Assembly (NCBI GenBank): GCA_905181885.1
Contig: CAJIZI010000003.1
Location: 310,001-374,000 of the forward strand
Source of the DNA: an uncultured Gammaproteobacteria bacterium
Lineage (GTDB): Bacteria > Pseudomonadota > Gammaproteobacteria > Nitrosococcales > Methylophagaceae
DNA: 64,000 nucleotides
Direction of reading: 5' to 3'
Part shown: in pieces, positions 1-8,975 of the stretch
Numbering within the stretch: the stretch's first letter is position 1
Layout of the letters: each line of letters starts with the position of its first letter
Position numbers and translations under genes: made by a program
The notes under the pieces: generated by a model
Database searches by the model: none
What the model was told of the DNA's origin: nothing
The model's input: only the letters and a program-made list of their open reading frames with translations

Positions 1-371
1 CGACTTTGCATTGTTAAATTGTCATAAACCATGTTGTACAAAGCTAGCTCATCATCATCTAGAGTGATTTGAGCAAATATTCGATCTTTATCAATCATAA
101 AGTCAGAGATTTGCAAATCATTAAACAAATCATCTTGCTGTAGGTTTTTACTTAACTTAATACGTTGCATTAAGAAGCTCAGCTGTGTTGGCAAAGCAGA
201 TTGACGGGGGTGAGTATAGAACTTTTCTAAAAAAGGGTTTCGTTCTGGTTCTTCAAGCAATGTTGTCCCTGAAAAGCTTGAAGCCAGGCGATTAGCTAAA
301 TGGGTTTTCCCCACACCTATCGGGCCTTCAACAACAATATAACGATGTGGTAATGTTGTTTTTACATTCAT
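1..371 (-). CDS. Deoxynucleoside kinase (dGK/dAK family), 3' part cut off by window edge
   Basis: The first 123 residues of a deoxynucleoside kinase, which phosphorylates deoxypurine or deoxypyrimidine nucleosides in the salvage pathway. The sequence shows a P-loop GPIGVGKT at residues 16-23, an acidic EEPERNPF segment at 40-47 that matches the substrate-binding region of the family, and DFMIDKDRIFA at 90-100 resembling the family's SDY/F..DK..F region. The C-terminal part with the lid lies beyond base 1. The ATG at 369-371 overlaps the folK stop (ATGA), so the two are translationally coupled; a folK-dNK pair is known in some gammaproteobacteria. Which nucleoside it prefers cannot be read from this part. 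Confidence 0.85.
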   Translation of the reverse strand, partial: MNVKTTLPHRYIVVEGPIGVGKTHLANRLASSFSGTTLLEEPERNPFLEKFYTHPRQSALPTQLSFLMQRIKLSKNLQQDDLFNDLQISDFMIDKDRIFAQITLDDDELALYNMVYDNLTMQS

Positions 372-850
372 TTACTTATCAACCGTTCTAAACCGTCTCG
401 TGGACACTCTGCTAATAGATTTGTGATTAACCCTATACCGGGGATCATAATATCAGCATCAATTTCTGCTAAAGGATAAAGCACAAAGGCGCGTTGGGCT
501 ATTCCTAAATGTGGTACTTTTAACCTAGCATCTGCTAACAGTTCGTCACCATATAATAACAAATCTAAGTCTATTGTCCGCTCGCCCCAGTGCCGTCCTT
601 TGACTCGCCCTTGCTGCTGCTCTATTTTCTGTAAGCAATCAAGTAGGTCATGTGGTGATAATAACGTTTCTAACTCTGTGACAGCATTAATATAATCAGG
701 CTGATCTTGTGGCCCCATTGGTGGGCTTTTATACATTGATGAGCATACTACGAACCGTGTCATTGGTAATGTCATTAGTGCTTGTTGCGCGGAATGAACC
801 TGATTTTCAGGGTCAGCTATATTGCTACCTACACCTATAAAAACACGCAT
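368..850 (-). CDS. folK: 2-amino-4-hydroxy-6-hydroxymethyldihydropteridine pyrophosphokinase
   Basis: HPPK transfers pyrophosphate from ATP to 6-hydroxymethyl-dihydropterin in folate synthesis. At 160 residues it has the usual family length. Visible signatures are IGVGSNI near the N-terminus, YKSPPMGPQDQPDY at about 40-53 (pterin-binding loop), and GERTIDLDLLLYG at 89-101, whose D94 and D96 are the magnesium-binding aspartates. The start ATG shares one base with the pcnB stop, and the end overlaps the start of the deoxynucleoside kinase, so pcnB-folK-dNK reads as one operon. Identification is secure. Confidence 0.96.
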   Translation of the reverse strand: MRVFIGVGSNIADPENQVHSAQQALMTLPMTRFVVCSSMYKSPPMGPQDQPDYINAVTELETLLSPHDLLDCLQKIEQQQGRVKGRHWGERTIDLDLLLYGDELLADARLKVPHLGIAQRAFVLYPLAEIDADIMIPGIGLITNLLAECPRDGLERLISK

Positions 851-2223
851 TACGTTTTATTTTCAGCTACTTTCTTAACGCTAGGCTTTCTTCTCCGCCG
901 ACGTTTTTTTTGCTTATCTGGTGCTAAGGCAGTTACCATTTTTTGCTGCTCATCTTCTGTAGAAAATTGAAAAGTTGTCCACCACTGAGCTAAATCCTCA
1001 TAAGGCTCTCCTGAATCAACACGAAGTAGTAAGAAATCATAGGCTGCACGAAACTTGGGATGCGTTAAGAGCCTATATCCACGTTTGCCTTGTCGCATAT
1101 TTAACCTTATCTGCATTATCCAGATATCTTTCGTAACCAACGTAAATCTTTTGGGAATAGCTACTCGCCGCACTTGCCTTGAAATAACATTTATTGCTGC
1201 CTGTTGTAAGGCCGGTATGGCGGGAATATTATGGTCCTGATTCTGTTGCCATTCTTTCGCAACAGGACCCCATAAGATAGCCGCAAACAAAAAAGCTGGT
1301 GTTACTGGTTTTGATTCTTCAATACGCTTATCCGTGTTCTCTAATGCTCTATTGAGTAACTTCACAGCTAATCCTTCGGGCTCTGTCTTCAATATGTTGC
1401 CAGTTTCGGGAAAAAGAAAATCGAATATGCCATATTGCACAAGCAACTTATGAGTTGACACCGCATTACCTGACAAATAAAGTTTCAAACACTCATCAAA
1501 TAGGCGTGCAGCAGGAATATTTACTAATAGCTTTGCTAGTTTAGGCAAGTGATGTTCAGTGTTTTCATCAAGCTTAAGATTTAGCTTCCCTACAAAGCGC
1601 AAGGCTCTCAACATGCGCACTGGATCTTCACGGTACCGTGTTTCAACATCACCAATTAGGCGTATTTTACCTGCTTGTAAATCAGCAATACCCCCAGTGT
1701 AATCAACTATTGAGAAATCACGAATATTGTAATACAAGGCATTGATCGTAAAGTCACGACGCCACGCGTCCTGTTCTAATGACCCAAAGACATTATCCTG
1801 AACGATCTTACCTTGCTCATCAATATGTTGTGTTGCTTCAGGTGGAGCCCTAAATGTAGCAACTTCAATAACATCTCTACCAAAGCCGACATGAACTAGT
1901 TTAAAACGCCTACCTATCAGACGACTTTTACGAAACAAACGATTCACCTGCTCAGGTGAAGCATTGGTGGCGACATCAAAGTCTTTGGGTTCATGACCCA
2001 GTAAAAGGTCACGTACACAACCACCAACTAAGTAGGCTTCATAACCGGCATCGTTGAGACCATACAGTACTTTTAAGGCTTGGGAGCTTACCTGAGAACG
2101 CGACAAAGTATGATCGCTTCTAGGCACAACCAAAGGCATAGCATCTTGTATCTGTTGATGTTCAGACTCTTCGCTTAACTCCATCGCAGGACGTCGTCGA
2201 AAAATTTTATTTAAAAATGACAT
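850..2223 (-). CDS. pcnB: Poly(A) polymerase I
   Basis: Class II nucleotidyltransferase that adds poly(A) tails to RNA 3' ends and so promotes RNA decay. The head domain has LVGGCVRDLLLG at about 65-76 followed by DFD at 81-83 (metal-binding aspartates), then RRDFTINALYYN and EDPVRMLRALRF, all typical of the polymerase/CCA family. The extended N-terminus, the length of 457 residues and the very basic C-terminal tail (RRRRRRK, residues about 440-446) fit PcnB rather than the CCA-adding enzyme. It is followed immediately by folK, the same pairing as in E. coli. A 70-base spacer separates it from rnhB. Confidence 0.93.
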   Translation of the reverse strand: MSFLNKIFRRRPAMELSEESEHQQIQDAMPLVVPRSDHTLSRSQVSSQALKVLYGLNDAGYEAYLVGGCVRDLLLGHEPKDFDVATNASPEQVNRLFRKSRLIGRRFKLVHVGFGRDVIEVATFRAPPEATQHIDEQGKIVQDNVFGSLEQDAWRRDFTINALYYNIRDFSIVDYTGGIADLQAGKIRLIGDVETRYREDPVRMLRALRFVGKLNLKLDENTEHHLPKLAKLLVNIPAARLFDECLKLYLSGNAVSTHKLLVQYGIFDFLFPETGNILKTEPEGLAVKLLNRALENTDKRIEESKPVTPAFLFAAILWGPVAKEWQQNQDHNIPAIPALQQAAINVISRQVRRVAIPKRFTLVTKDIWIMQIRLNMRQGKRGYRLLTHPKFRAAYDFLLLRVDSGEPYEDLAQWWTTFQFSTEDEQQKMVTALAPDKQKKRRRRRKPSVKKVAENKT

Positions 2224-2293
2224 TAATAGCTATCATAGCATGTCTACTCTAATTAACAGCGCTGAAAATAATGCGTAATATTCCATTGGGACC

Positions 2294-2893
2294 TCATAAA
2301 TTGTGAGCCTCTATCACCAGTTGTACAGGCTTAAATGAGCGGCGATGAATCTCTGACACTCCCAATTTCATTAAAGCATCTTGATGCATTTTTGTTGGAT
2401 AGCCTTTATGTTTTGCAAAACCATAGCCCGGAAAATACTCTTCCATTAATATCATTTCTTTATCACGGGACACTTTCGCTATAATTGATGCTGCTGCAAT
2501 AGCAGGTTCCGTTTGATCTCCCTTAATAATAGTAGTCACTGGGCACATTAAATTTGGTGCTTGATTGCCATCTACTAACGCATGGCTCGGCACTATACTC
2601 AAACTTTCAACTGCTCTTTTCATTGCTAATAAAGTAGCCTGTAATATATTAAGTTGATCAATTTCTTCTGGTTCTGCCCTACCAATTGCCCACGCCAATG
2701 CATCTTGCTTAATAGTAGCTGCGAGAATTTCACGACTCTTTTCTGTTAATTTTTTAGAGTCTGCTAGGCCTAATATCGGTCTATTTGGATCGAGAATAAC
2801 TGCTGCAGTGACAACAGGCCCTGCCAAAGGGCCACGTCCCACCTCATCAATCCCAGCAATATATCCAGTCGAATACTCCCTATTTAAAATCAT
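2294..2893 (-). CDS. rnhB: Ribonuclease HII
   Basis: RNase HII removes ribonucleotides misincorporated in DNA. The four catalytic acidic residues are all visible: D16 and E17 in [13 protein letters not shown]108 in LVDGN, and D126 in [13 protein letters not shown]. The C-terminal [14 protein letters not shown] and RRSFKP motifs are also intact. Length 199 residues is normal. Its ATG overlaps the lpxB stop (ATGA), so it is translationally coupled behind lpxB, the same lpxB-rnhB order as in E. coli. Confidence 0.96.
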   Translation of the reverse strand: MILNREYSTGYIAGIDEVGRGPLAGPVVTAAVILDPNRPILGLADSKKLTEKSREILAATIKQDALAWAIGRAEPEEIDQLNILQATLLAMKRAVESLSIVPSHALVDGNQAPNLMCPVTTIIKGDQTEPAIAAASIIAKVSRDKEMILMEEYFPGYGFAKHKGYPTKMHQDALMKLGVSEIHRRSFKPVQLVIEAHNL

Positions 2894-4029
2894 TGAGCTA
2901 ACTTCACGAGAATCTGCTCAGCTGCATTGTAGGCTCCACCTGCTGGTCCTAGTGATAAACGAACTTCTTGACCAACCTTTGCAGCGACAACTTGGCTATC
3001 GTCTCGCGTCAACCTATCATGTATTTCTTCTTCTAAGCGGTCGACAGTAACTTCATCTTGTATGATTTCAGTGATTAGCTTCTTACCCGTAATAATGTTG
3101 CATAATCCGACATAGGGTATTTTTACTAATCGACTCATGATTCCATAAGTCAACGGTGATACTCGATAACAAATAAAGTGCGGCACATTCAACAAAGCTA
3201 TTTCTAACGTCACCGTTCCTGAAGCTGCAACAATTACATCGCAGGCTGATGTTAGTTCGTAGAAATCACTGGAAACAACTTGAACTGGTATTAGCGCATG
3301 AGCTAAAATAGAAGTAAATATAGTTGCATCCAGACCAGGGGCGATAGGTAAAACAAATTGGAGATCAGGATCGTTCTCATATAGTTTACTACCTGCTTGA
3401 ATCATCAAGGGCAGTAGCACTTCAACTTCGCTGAGGCGACTGCCAGGAAATAAACCCACGACTTTATGACCTTCATCTAATCTCAGTTTTTTTTTGGCTT
3501 GTTCGGTTGTTAATTTTCTCTGAACCGCATCAATTAATGGATGACCAACACACTTGACTGAGACACCCGCCTCCTCATATATCGGTAATTCAAATGGAAA
3601 CAACACCAACATCTCATCCACAACTTGTTTGATTGTTTTTACTCGACCTTTCCGCCACGCCCATACTTTTGGACTGATGTAATACACCACCGGAATCGAT
3701 AGTCTTTTGGCTGCTTTAGCTAGTTTTAAATTAAAGCCAGGATAATCTACTAAAACTAATAAGTCTGGCTTTTCTGTTTTTAACAACTCAACCATTTGGT
3801 CAAAGATTTTTTTTAAGAATCGGTATCGCTTTAGTACTTCTAATAAGCCCATAACTGCAAGCTCTGAAAAGTCGATGATAACGTTCATGCCTGCTGCACG
3901 TAGATTATCGCCACCAATGCCGCTGACTCGTGTGTTAGGTGACTGCTTTTTTAACTCTGTAATAACTCGCGCGGCATGCGCATCTCCAGAGGCTTCTCCC
4001 ACGACCAGCATGATGTGCTTATTATTCAA
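2890..4029 (-). CDS. lpxB: Lipid-A-disaccharide synthase
   Basis: LpxB condenses UDP-2,3-diacylglucosamine with lipid X to form the lipid A disaccharide, a peripheral inner-membrane step of LPS synthesis. Recognisable segments are [12 protein letters not shown] near the N-terminus, [38 protein letters not shown] and [10 protein letters not shown]. Length 379 residues is normal. It overlaps ribBX upstream by four bases and rnhB downstream by four bases. In E. coli lpxB follows lpxA/fabZ; here it follows a riboflavin gene, so the lpx cluster has been split in this lineage. Confidence 0.95.
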   Translation of the reverse strand: MNNKHIMLVVGEASGDAHAARVITELKKQSPNTRVSGIGGDNLRAAGMNVIIDFSELAVMGLLEVLKRYRFLKKIFDQMVELLKTEKPDLLVLVDYPGFNLKLAKAAKRLSIPVVYYISPKVWAWRKGRVKTIKQVVDEMLVLFPFELPIYEEAGVSVKCVGHPLIDAVQRKLTTEQAKKKLRLDEGHKVVGLFPGSRLSEVEVLLPLMIQAGSKLYENDPDLQFVLPIAPGLDATIFTSILAHALIPVQVVSSDFYELTSACDVIVAASGTVTLEIALLNVPHFICYRVSPLTYGIMSRLVKIPYVGLCNIITGKKLITEIIQDEVTVDRLEEEIHDRLTRDDSQVVAAKVGQEVRLSLGPAGGAYNAAEQILVKLAQ

Positions 4030-5147
4030 CCTTCTTGTGGCCCTTTGGCATAACCTACTAACTCTAAGCCAAAACCAGATAATCCTGTCAATTTTGTTGG
4101 CGTACCCATTACACGCATTTTCTTAACTCCTAGCTCTGCCAATATTTGAGCACCAACACCAAAAGTACGCATATCCCAACCCACTTTGGGGCCGGTTAAT
4201 ATTTCACTCCTGTCTTGCTGCTGGTAAAGTTCGACTTTATCGGCTAGACGTTTGTTTTGTTGAGGCTGTCTTAAGACGACGAGAATACCTTTACCTACTC
4301 GTTGGATTTCAGCCATCACCTCATCCAAAGGCCAATGCACTGTGTCTCGTGTAGCTCCTAATAAGTCGTTTAAAGGATCCGCCATATGAACTCTAACTAG
4401 TGTCTCTTCTTCCGTTTTAATATCGCCATAGACAAGCGCAAGATGAACTTGTCTGTTGACTGTATCTTGAAAGCTAACAAGCTCGAAGTCACCTTGCTCT
4501 GTTGGCATGTGACATCGTGATAAGCGTTGTATGGTCATCTCATTTTCTAAGCGATAACTAATTAAGTCCGCTATAGTGCCAATTTTTAGTTTGTGGAACT
4601 CAGCAAAGCTTTCTAAATCTGCCCTCCTAGCCATACTGCCATCTTCATTAAGAATTTCAACAATCACTGCTGATGGTGCTTTTCCTGACAATTGTGCTAA
4701 ATCACATCCTGCTTCAGTATGACCTGCCCGAGTTAATACCCCACCTAATTGCGCCTTCAATGGAAAAATGTGTCCGGGCTGAACTATATCTTCAGCTTTA
4801 GCTTCTGGGTTAACTGCAGCGCGAATGGTAAGTGCACGATCAGATGCCGATATCCCTGTTGTGACACCCTTTGCAGCTTCAATAGATACTGTAAAGTTTG
4901 TGGCATAAGCAGCTTGGTTATCTGAAACCATTGGCGTCAAGCGTAACTTTTTGCAATGTTGTTCTGTTAATGTAAGACAAATCAAGCCCCTGCCAAAGCG
5001 CGCCATGAAGTTAATATCTTCAGGCGTCACACATTCAGCAGCCATGACTAGGTCACCTTCATTTTCCCTATCTTCATCATCCATGATGATAACCATCTTG
5101 CCTTGCTTAAAATCATCGATAATTTCAGCAGTTGTATTTAATTTCAT
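4026..5147 (-). CDS. ribB: 3,4-dihydroxy-2-butanone-4-phosphate synthase fused to a degenerate GTP cyclohydrolase II domain (RibBX)
   Basis: The first ~200 residues are a complete RibB domain: DDEDRENEGD at 23-32 (metal and ribulose-5-phosphate binding) and GHIFPL...RAGHTEAGCDLA further on. It makes the four-carbon unit of riboflavin. The remaining ~170 residues align with GTP cyclohydrolase II, but the zinc-binding stretch is lost: where active enzymes have RVHSECLTGD followed by RCDCG, this protein reads RVHMADPLNDLLGATRDTVH, without any of the three zinc cysteines. This matches the RibBX variant described in Proteobacteria, in which the second domain is not a cyclohydrolase. A separate ribA must therefore exist elsewhere. 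It overlaps ribE upstream by one base and lpxB downstream. Confidence 0.9.
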   Translation of the reverse strand: MKLNTTAEIIDDFKQGKMVIIMDDEDRENEGDLVMAAECVTPEDINFMARFGRGLICLTLTEQHCKKLRLTPMVSDNQAAYATNFTVSIEAAKGVTTGISASDRALTIRAAVNPEAKAEDIVQPGHIFPLKAQLGGVLTRAGHTEAGCDLAQLSGKAPSAVIVEILNEDGSMARRADLESFAEFHKLKIGTIADLISYRLENEMTIQRLSRCHMPTEQGDFELVSFQDTVNRQVHLALVYGDIKTEEETLVRVHMADPLNDLLGATRDTVHWPLDEVMAEIQRVGKGILVVLRQPQQNKRLADKVELYQQQDRSEILTGPKVGWDMRTFGVGAQILAELGVKKMRVMGTPTKLTGLSGFGLELVGYAKGPQEG

Positions 5148-5788
5148 TATTTCAAAAACCCGTGTTTGAGCAATTTATCCTGTGTAACATTACTTTTTTC
5201 TCCAGGTACCAGTCGTTCTAAATACCGAGCAATCAAGTCCACCTCTAAATTTACACGTGTACCAACTTGATAATCTTTAATGATAGTCTCTTCTAATGTA
5301 TGCGGAATGATATTCACCTCAAAAATATCCTTTGATACTCCATTAACTGTCAAACTAACACCATCAATAGATATAGAACCTTTTTCAGCTATGTAACGTT
5401 CTAAATTACTAGGTACTTTAAACTGAAATATAATTGAACGTGCGGAAGTTTCTCTTTTTATACATTCACCCATACCATCAACATGGCCACTAACAAAATG
5501 ACCACCGAGCCTGTCACTTACTGCCAATGCTTTTTCTAGATTTATCTCTGAACCAACTTTAGCTGTCCCTATGCTACTTCGCTCCAGTGTTTCTTTTGAT
5601 ACATCAAAATATACGCTGTCACTTTGCATAGAAATTACAGTTAAGCAGACACCATTGACCGCAATACTATCCCCCAACTTAACATCATTTAATTCCAACT
5701 TCTGAGTTGCAACTTCCAGGCGGACATCTCCACCTTTTGCTTTGACAGCGACTACTTTCCCAAGCGCAGCAATAATACCCGTAAACAT
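5147..5788 (-). CDS. ribE: Riboflavin synthase, alpha subunit
   Basis: Catalyses dismutation of two 6,7-dimethyl-8-ribityllumazine molecules into riboflavin. The protein begins MFTGIIAALG, as this family does, and has two lumazine-binding repeats: GDSIAVNGVCLTV and KGSISIDGVSLTVNG mark equivalent positions in each half, and LGGHFVSGHVDG lies between them. 213 residues is the usual length. It is 38 bases downstream of ribD and overlaps ribBX by one base, so all three belong to one transcription unit. No FMN riboswitch is visible upstream. Confidence 0.96.
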   Translation of the reverse strand: MFTGIIAALGKVVAVKAKGGDVRLEVATQKLELNDVKLGDSIAVNGVCLTVISMQSDSVYFDVSKETLERSSIGTAKVGSEINLEKALAVSDRLGGHFVSGHVDGMGECIKRETSARSIIFQFKVPSNLERYIAEKGSISIDGVSLTVNGVSKDIFEVNIIPHTLEETIIKDYQVGTRVNLEVDLIARYLERLVPGEKSNVTQDKLLKHGFLK

Positions 5789-5826
5789 ATTTATTCTTCC
5801 TATTGATATTTCAAATGTCTAGAGAT

Positions 5827-6912
5827 TCATCCGTATATCGGAGAAGCTGTGATACGCCAATCACTACCTACGGCACGAATATCAGTAATGTTTAACGCTA
5901 TGTTCTGTGACATTTTTTGTAAAGCTGGCAGATGAAACAGACCTTGCGCACTATCACCCAATAATTTAGGCGCCATGTAAATAACTAATTCATCAACTAA
6001 GCCTGCTTGAACCAACGCCCCATTGAGTTTTGACCCAGCTTCGACCATAACGTCATTTATTTCACGTTCGGCTAACCGATTCATTAGCTTTTTCAGATCA
6101 ACATGTCCTCTGTCAGCCTGGATGACCATAACGTTCACCCCCTTTTTATCTGAAGGCTTTATACTCACAACCAACGTCTCGGCTTCTGAATTAAGGATCT
6201 TAGCATTAAGAGGTATTCTCAAATTACTATCAATGACGACTCTTAGTGGTTGACGAACCAATTCCCCCTGAGGATACCAATCTCCTGGCCTGACACTCAA
6301 ACTTGGGTCATCAGTTAATACGGTGCCAATGCCTGTCAGTATTACTGAACTTTGTGCTCGCAATTTTTGCACATCTTGCCGCGCATCCTGACTGGTGATC
6401 CATTGGCTTTCGCCTGAGGCCATTGCTGTTTTACCATCAACACTCATTGCTAGTTTACTTCGAATATATGGCCTACCCATTCGCATTCGTTGACAAAACC
6501 CTTGGTTTAACTTTTCTGCCTGCTCTTCCAACACACCAAGAACAACTACAATACCCACCTGTTTAAGCTTTTCGATACCACGGCCTGCCACCATGGGATT
6601 TGGGTCTTTCATAGCGATAATCACGCGTTTAATACCAGCTTTAATTATGGCGTCACAACAGGGCGGCGTCCTGCCATCGTGACTACAAGGCTCAAGAGTA
6701 ATATAACAATCAGCACCATTTGCTTCTCTTTGATTAAGCTGCAATAGAGCATTAACTTCCGCATGGGCCTCACCCGCTCTATGGTGCCAACCTTCGGCGA
6801 TTATCACTTCATTCTTTACAATTACACACCCTACTCTTGGGTTTGGTGCTGTAGTAAAGACCCCTCGCTCGGCCAATAATAATGCTCGCGCCATTAATGA
6901 TTCTTGTGACAT
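5827..6912 (-). CDS. ribD: Bifunctional diaminohydroxyphosphoribosylaminopyrimidine deaminase / 5-amino-6-(5-phosphoribosylamino)uracil reductase
   Basis: Carries out the second and third steps of the pyrimidine branch of riboflavin synthesis. The N-terminal deaminase has HAEVNAL and TLEPCSHDGRTPPCCDAI, the zinc-binding His/Cys set. The C-terminal reductase shows KLAMSVDGKTA, SQWITS, and TGIGTVLTDDPSL. I start it at the ATG at 6910-6912; a TTG one codon earlier is possible but less likely. About 361 residues, normal for the family. It lies directly after a 45-residue small ORF and nrdR, the usual nrdR-ribD neighbourhood in gammaproteobacteria. Confidence 0.95.
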   Translation of the reverse strand: MSQESLMARALLLAERGVFTTAPNPRVGCVIVKNEVIIAEGWHHRAGEAHAEVNALLQLNQREANGADCYITLEPCSHDGRTPPCCDAIIKAGIKRVIIAMKDPNPMVAGRGIEKLKQVGIVVVLGVLEEQAEKLNQGFCQRMRMGRPYIRSKLAMSVDGKTAMASGESQWITSQDARQDVQKLRAQSSVILTGIGTVLTDDPSLSVRPGDWYPQGELVRQPLRVVIDSNLRIPLNAKILNSEAETLVVSIKPSDKKGVNVMVIQADRGHVDLKKLMNRLAEREINDVMVEAGSKLNGALVQAGLVDELVIYMAPKLLGDSAQGLFHLPALQKMSQNIALNITDIRAVGSDWRITASPIYG

Positions 6913-6918
6913 CAAATA

Positions 6919-7056
6919 CTAATTACGTACTTCACAAAAATGAAAACTATTATCAGTTCCAACCGGCTCACTCGTGCATTTCCTATACCAATTCTCTCTG
7001 GTGGCTTGGATGCATTCCTGTTCAAAGGCGTAGTTTGAAAGAATAACTTGAAGCAT
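6919..7056 (-). CDS. Small ORF, 45 residues, unknown function
   Basis: An ATG-started frame of 45 residues fills the space between nrdR and ribD. It is preceded by AAAGGAG with a 7-base spacer, one of the strongest ribosome-binding sites in the window; that site overlaps the nrdR stop codon, and the ATG comes 4 bases after that stop. The frame ends 6 bases before the ribD ATG. The product starts MLQVILSNYAFEQE, contains three cysteines (C15, C27, C42) and an ENWYRKC segment at 22-28, and has no membrane segment. I do not recognise it. Position and ribosome-binding site favour real translation, either as a small protein or as a coupler that carries ribosomes from nrdR to ribD. Confidence 0.5.
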   Translation of the reverse strand: MLQVILSNYAFEQECIQATRENWYRKCTSEPVGTDNSFHFCEVRN

Positions 7057-7060
7057 AGAC

Positions 7061-7534
7061 CTACTCCTTTAATAAAGGATCTGAAAGACCTTCCATTCGT
7101 TCAATTTCTTCACGAAAGGCATTAACATCCTGAAAACTTCGGTAAACTGATGCAAAGCGAACATAAGCAACTTCATCTAGTTTATGTAATGCATCCATCA
7201 CCCAGTCACCAACTAGTCGGCTAGGAATTTCCCTCTCTCCTGTGGCTCTCAACTTATGGATAATTCCTTTTACCGCACTATCGACAGCATCAATACTAAC
7301 TGGTCTTTTTTCAAGTGCTCTAAGGAAACTTGCTCGTAATTTATTTTCGTCAAATATAGCTCTGGATTTATCGCGCTTTATCAGCCGAGGTAAGATTAGC
7401 TCAGCTGTTTCATAGGTAGTAAAGCGTTCGGTACAATCAGTGCAAAGCCTTCGCCTTCTGATAGAGTCAGCTTCAGCTGAAAGGCGAGAGTCGATAACTT
7501 TTGAGTCATCTGCACCACAAAATGGACAACGCAT
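7061..7534 (-). CDS. nrdR: Transcriptional repressor NrdR
   Basis: Nucleotide-sensing repressor of ribonucleotide reductase genes. The N-terminal zinc ribbon is complete (C3, C6, C31, C34) and followed by RFTTYE and the ATP-cone domain beginning LIKRDKSR...F. Length 157 residues is normal. It sits upstream of ribD as in E. coli. Downstream there is a small ORF with a strong ribosome-binding site located in its last codons. A small GC hairpin lies between nrdR and glyA. Confidence 0.96.
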   Translation of the reverse strand: MRCPFCGADDSKVIDSRLSAEADSIRRRRLCTDCTERFTTYETAELILPRLIKRDKSRAIFDENKLRASFLRALEKRPVSIDAVDSAVKGIIHKLRATGEREIPSRLVGDWVMDALHKLDEVAYVRFASVYRSFQDVNAFREEIERMEGLSDPLLKE

Positions 7535-7552
7535 ATATTACAACCCTTTAGT

Positions 7553-7578
7553 TTGTCTATGCGCCATTGCGCAGACAA
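7553..7578 (-). other. Hairpin in the glyA-nrdR spacer
   Basis: TTGTC...TGCGC CATT GCGCA...GACAA forms an imperfect stem of two 5-bp arms with a two-base bulge. It lies just after the glyA stop and 19 bases upstream of nrdR on the same strand. There is no run of T after it in the minus direction, so it is not a convincing intrinsic terminator; it may be an mRNA-stabilising or processing structure. Confidence 0.3.
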
Positions 7579-7610
7579 TATAGATACTAACTTTCCCCAT
7601 CAAGGACTGA

Positions 7611-8864
7611 TTATGAGTAAACAGGGTGTATTTGGCAAATGCCTTTCACTTGCTCTCTGACACTTTTAACAACAGCCTCATCTCCACCACTGCTAATCAC
7701 ATCACACATCCAACCCGCCAAAACCTTACAATCTTGCTCGTTAAAACCACGGGTTGTGACTGCAGGGGTTCCGATACGTATTCCTGAAGTGACAAAGGGA
7801 GACTGTGGATCATTTGGAACAGAATTTTTATTAACCGTGATATGGGCATCTCCCAACCAAGCATCGATATCCTTTCCCGTCAGGCCAGCATCAATAAAGC
7901 TCACTAAAAACAAATGATCGTCAGTACCTTTAGATATGACATCATAGCCTCTCGTCATAAATACTTCCGCCATAGCTTGTGCATTTTTAATTACCTGTTG
8001 CTGATAGATTTTAAAATCAGGCAGCATCGCTTCTTTAAAAGCCACAGCCTTTGCTGCAATCACATGCATCAAGGGACCGCCTTGATATCCTGGAAACACA
8101 GCCGAATTTAATTTCTTTTCAATCACTGCATTTGATTTAGCTAAAATCAAACCACCACGCGGACCACGCAATGTTTTGTGTGTAGTGGTAGTAGTTACGT
8201 CAGCAATTTGTACTGGGCTGGGATACACACCAGCAGCGACTAAACCTGCTATATGCGCCATATCAACAAGTAAATATGCACTTACTGAGTCAGCAATCTC
8301 ACGAAACCGTTGCCAGTCAATTATTCGTGAATAAGCAGAAAAACCCGCAATTACAAGTTTAGGTTGATGCTCCTTAGCTTTTGCTGCAACTTCATCATAA
8401 TCTATTTCACCAGTTTCAGTATTGATACCATAAGAAACAGAATTATAAATTTTACCTGACGCGCTAACTTTTGAACCATGGGTTAAATGGCCACCATGCT
8501 CCAAACTCATACCAAGAATCATATCTCCGGGTTCTAATAAAGCAAGATAGACAGCTGCATTAGCTTGAGAACCTGAGTGAGGTTGTACGTTCGCATAATC
8601 TGCACCAAATAAGGCTTTAGCACGATCTATAGCTAGCACCTCAGCTTTGTCAACATGCTCACAACCACCGTAGTAGCGTTTGCCAGGATAACCTTCTGCA
8701 TATTTATTCGTTAATAAAGAACCTTGCGCTTCCAGAACTCGAGGGCTTGTGTAATTTTCTGAAGCGATTAACTCGATATGATCTTCTTGGCGCTGATTTT
8801 CGGACTCAATCGCAGCAAATAGTTCATCATCAAACCCAGCGATGGTCATGTTTTTCTTGTACAC
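7611..8864 (-). CDS. glyA: Serine hydroxymethyltransferase
   Basis: PLP enzyme that interconverts serine and glycine and loads tetrahydrofolate with a one-carbon unit. [12 protein letters not shown], the YYGGCEHVD segment and the PLP-lysine motif [14 protein letters not shown] are intact. I place the start at GTG 8862-8864 because an AGGGGA ribosome-binding site lies 5 bases ahead of it, whereas the ATG five codons later would be ~20 bases away; the E. coli protein has the same short N-terminal extension and the same length of 417. It is transcribed towards nrdR and diverges from the dehydrogenase gene at 8976. Confidence 0.96.
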   Translation of the reverse strand: MYKKNMTIAGFDDELFAAIESENQRQEDHIELIASENYTSPRVLEAQGSLLTNKYAEGYPGKRYYGGCEHVDKAEVLAIDRAKALFGADYANVQPHSGSQANAAVYLALLEPGDMILGMSLEHGGHLTHGSKVSASGKIYNSVSYGINTETGEIDYDEVAAKAKEHQPKLVIAGFSAYSRIIDWQRFREIADSVSAYLLVDMAHIAGLVAAGVYPSPVQIADVTTTTTHKTLRGPRGGLILAKSNAVIEKKLNSAVFPGYQGGPLMHVIAAKAVAFKEAMLPDFKIYQQQVIKNAQAMAEVFMTRGYDVISKGTDDHLFLVSFIDAGLTGKDIDAWLGDAHITVNKNSVPNDPQSPFVTSGIRIGTPAVTTRGFNEQDCKVLAGWMCDVISSGGDEAVVKSVREQVKGICQIHPVYS

Positions 8865-8975
8865 AATCTTCCCCTGCTTCTACTGTAATATAAGCTACTA
8901 TTCTAACCCACTCTACACAAGTCATCTATATAGGCAGTTATAGATTCACTAACCATAAAATGGAAAATTAATACA

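Noticed and set aside
5789-5826. FMN riboswitch or glycine riboswitch near the rib and gcvH genes
   Set aside because: The spacers are too short or lack the conserved core sequences of either class.
6985-7010. ENWYRKC in the small nrdR-ribD ORF as a relative of the WYEAN motif
   Set aside because: Only W-Y is shared; a single copy with no other similarity is chance.
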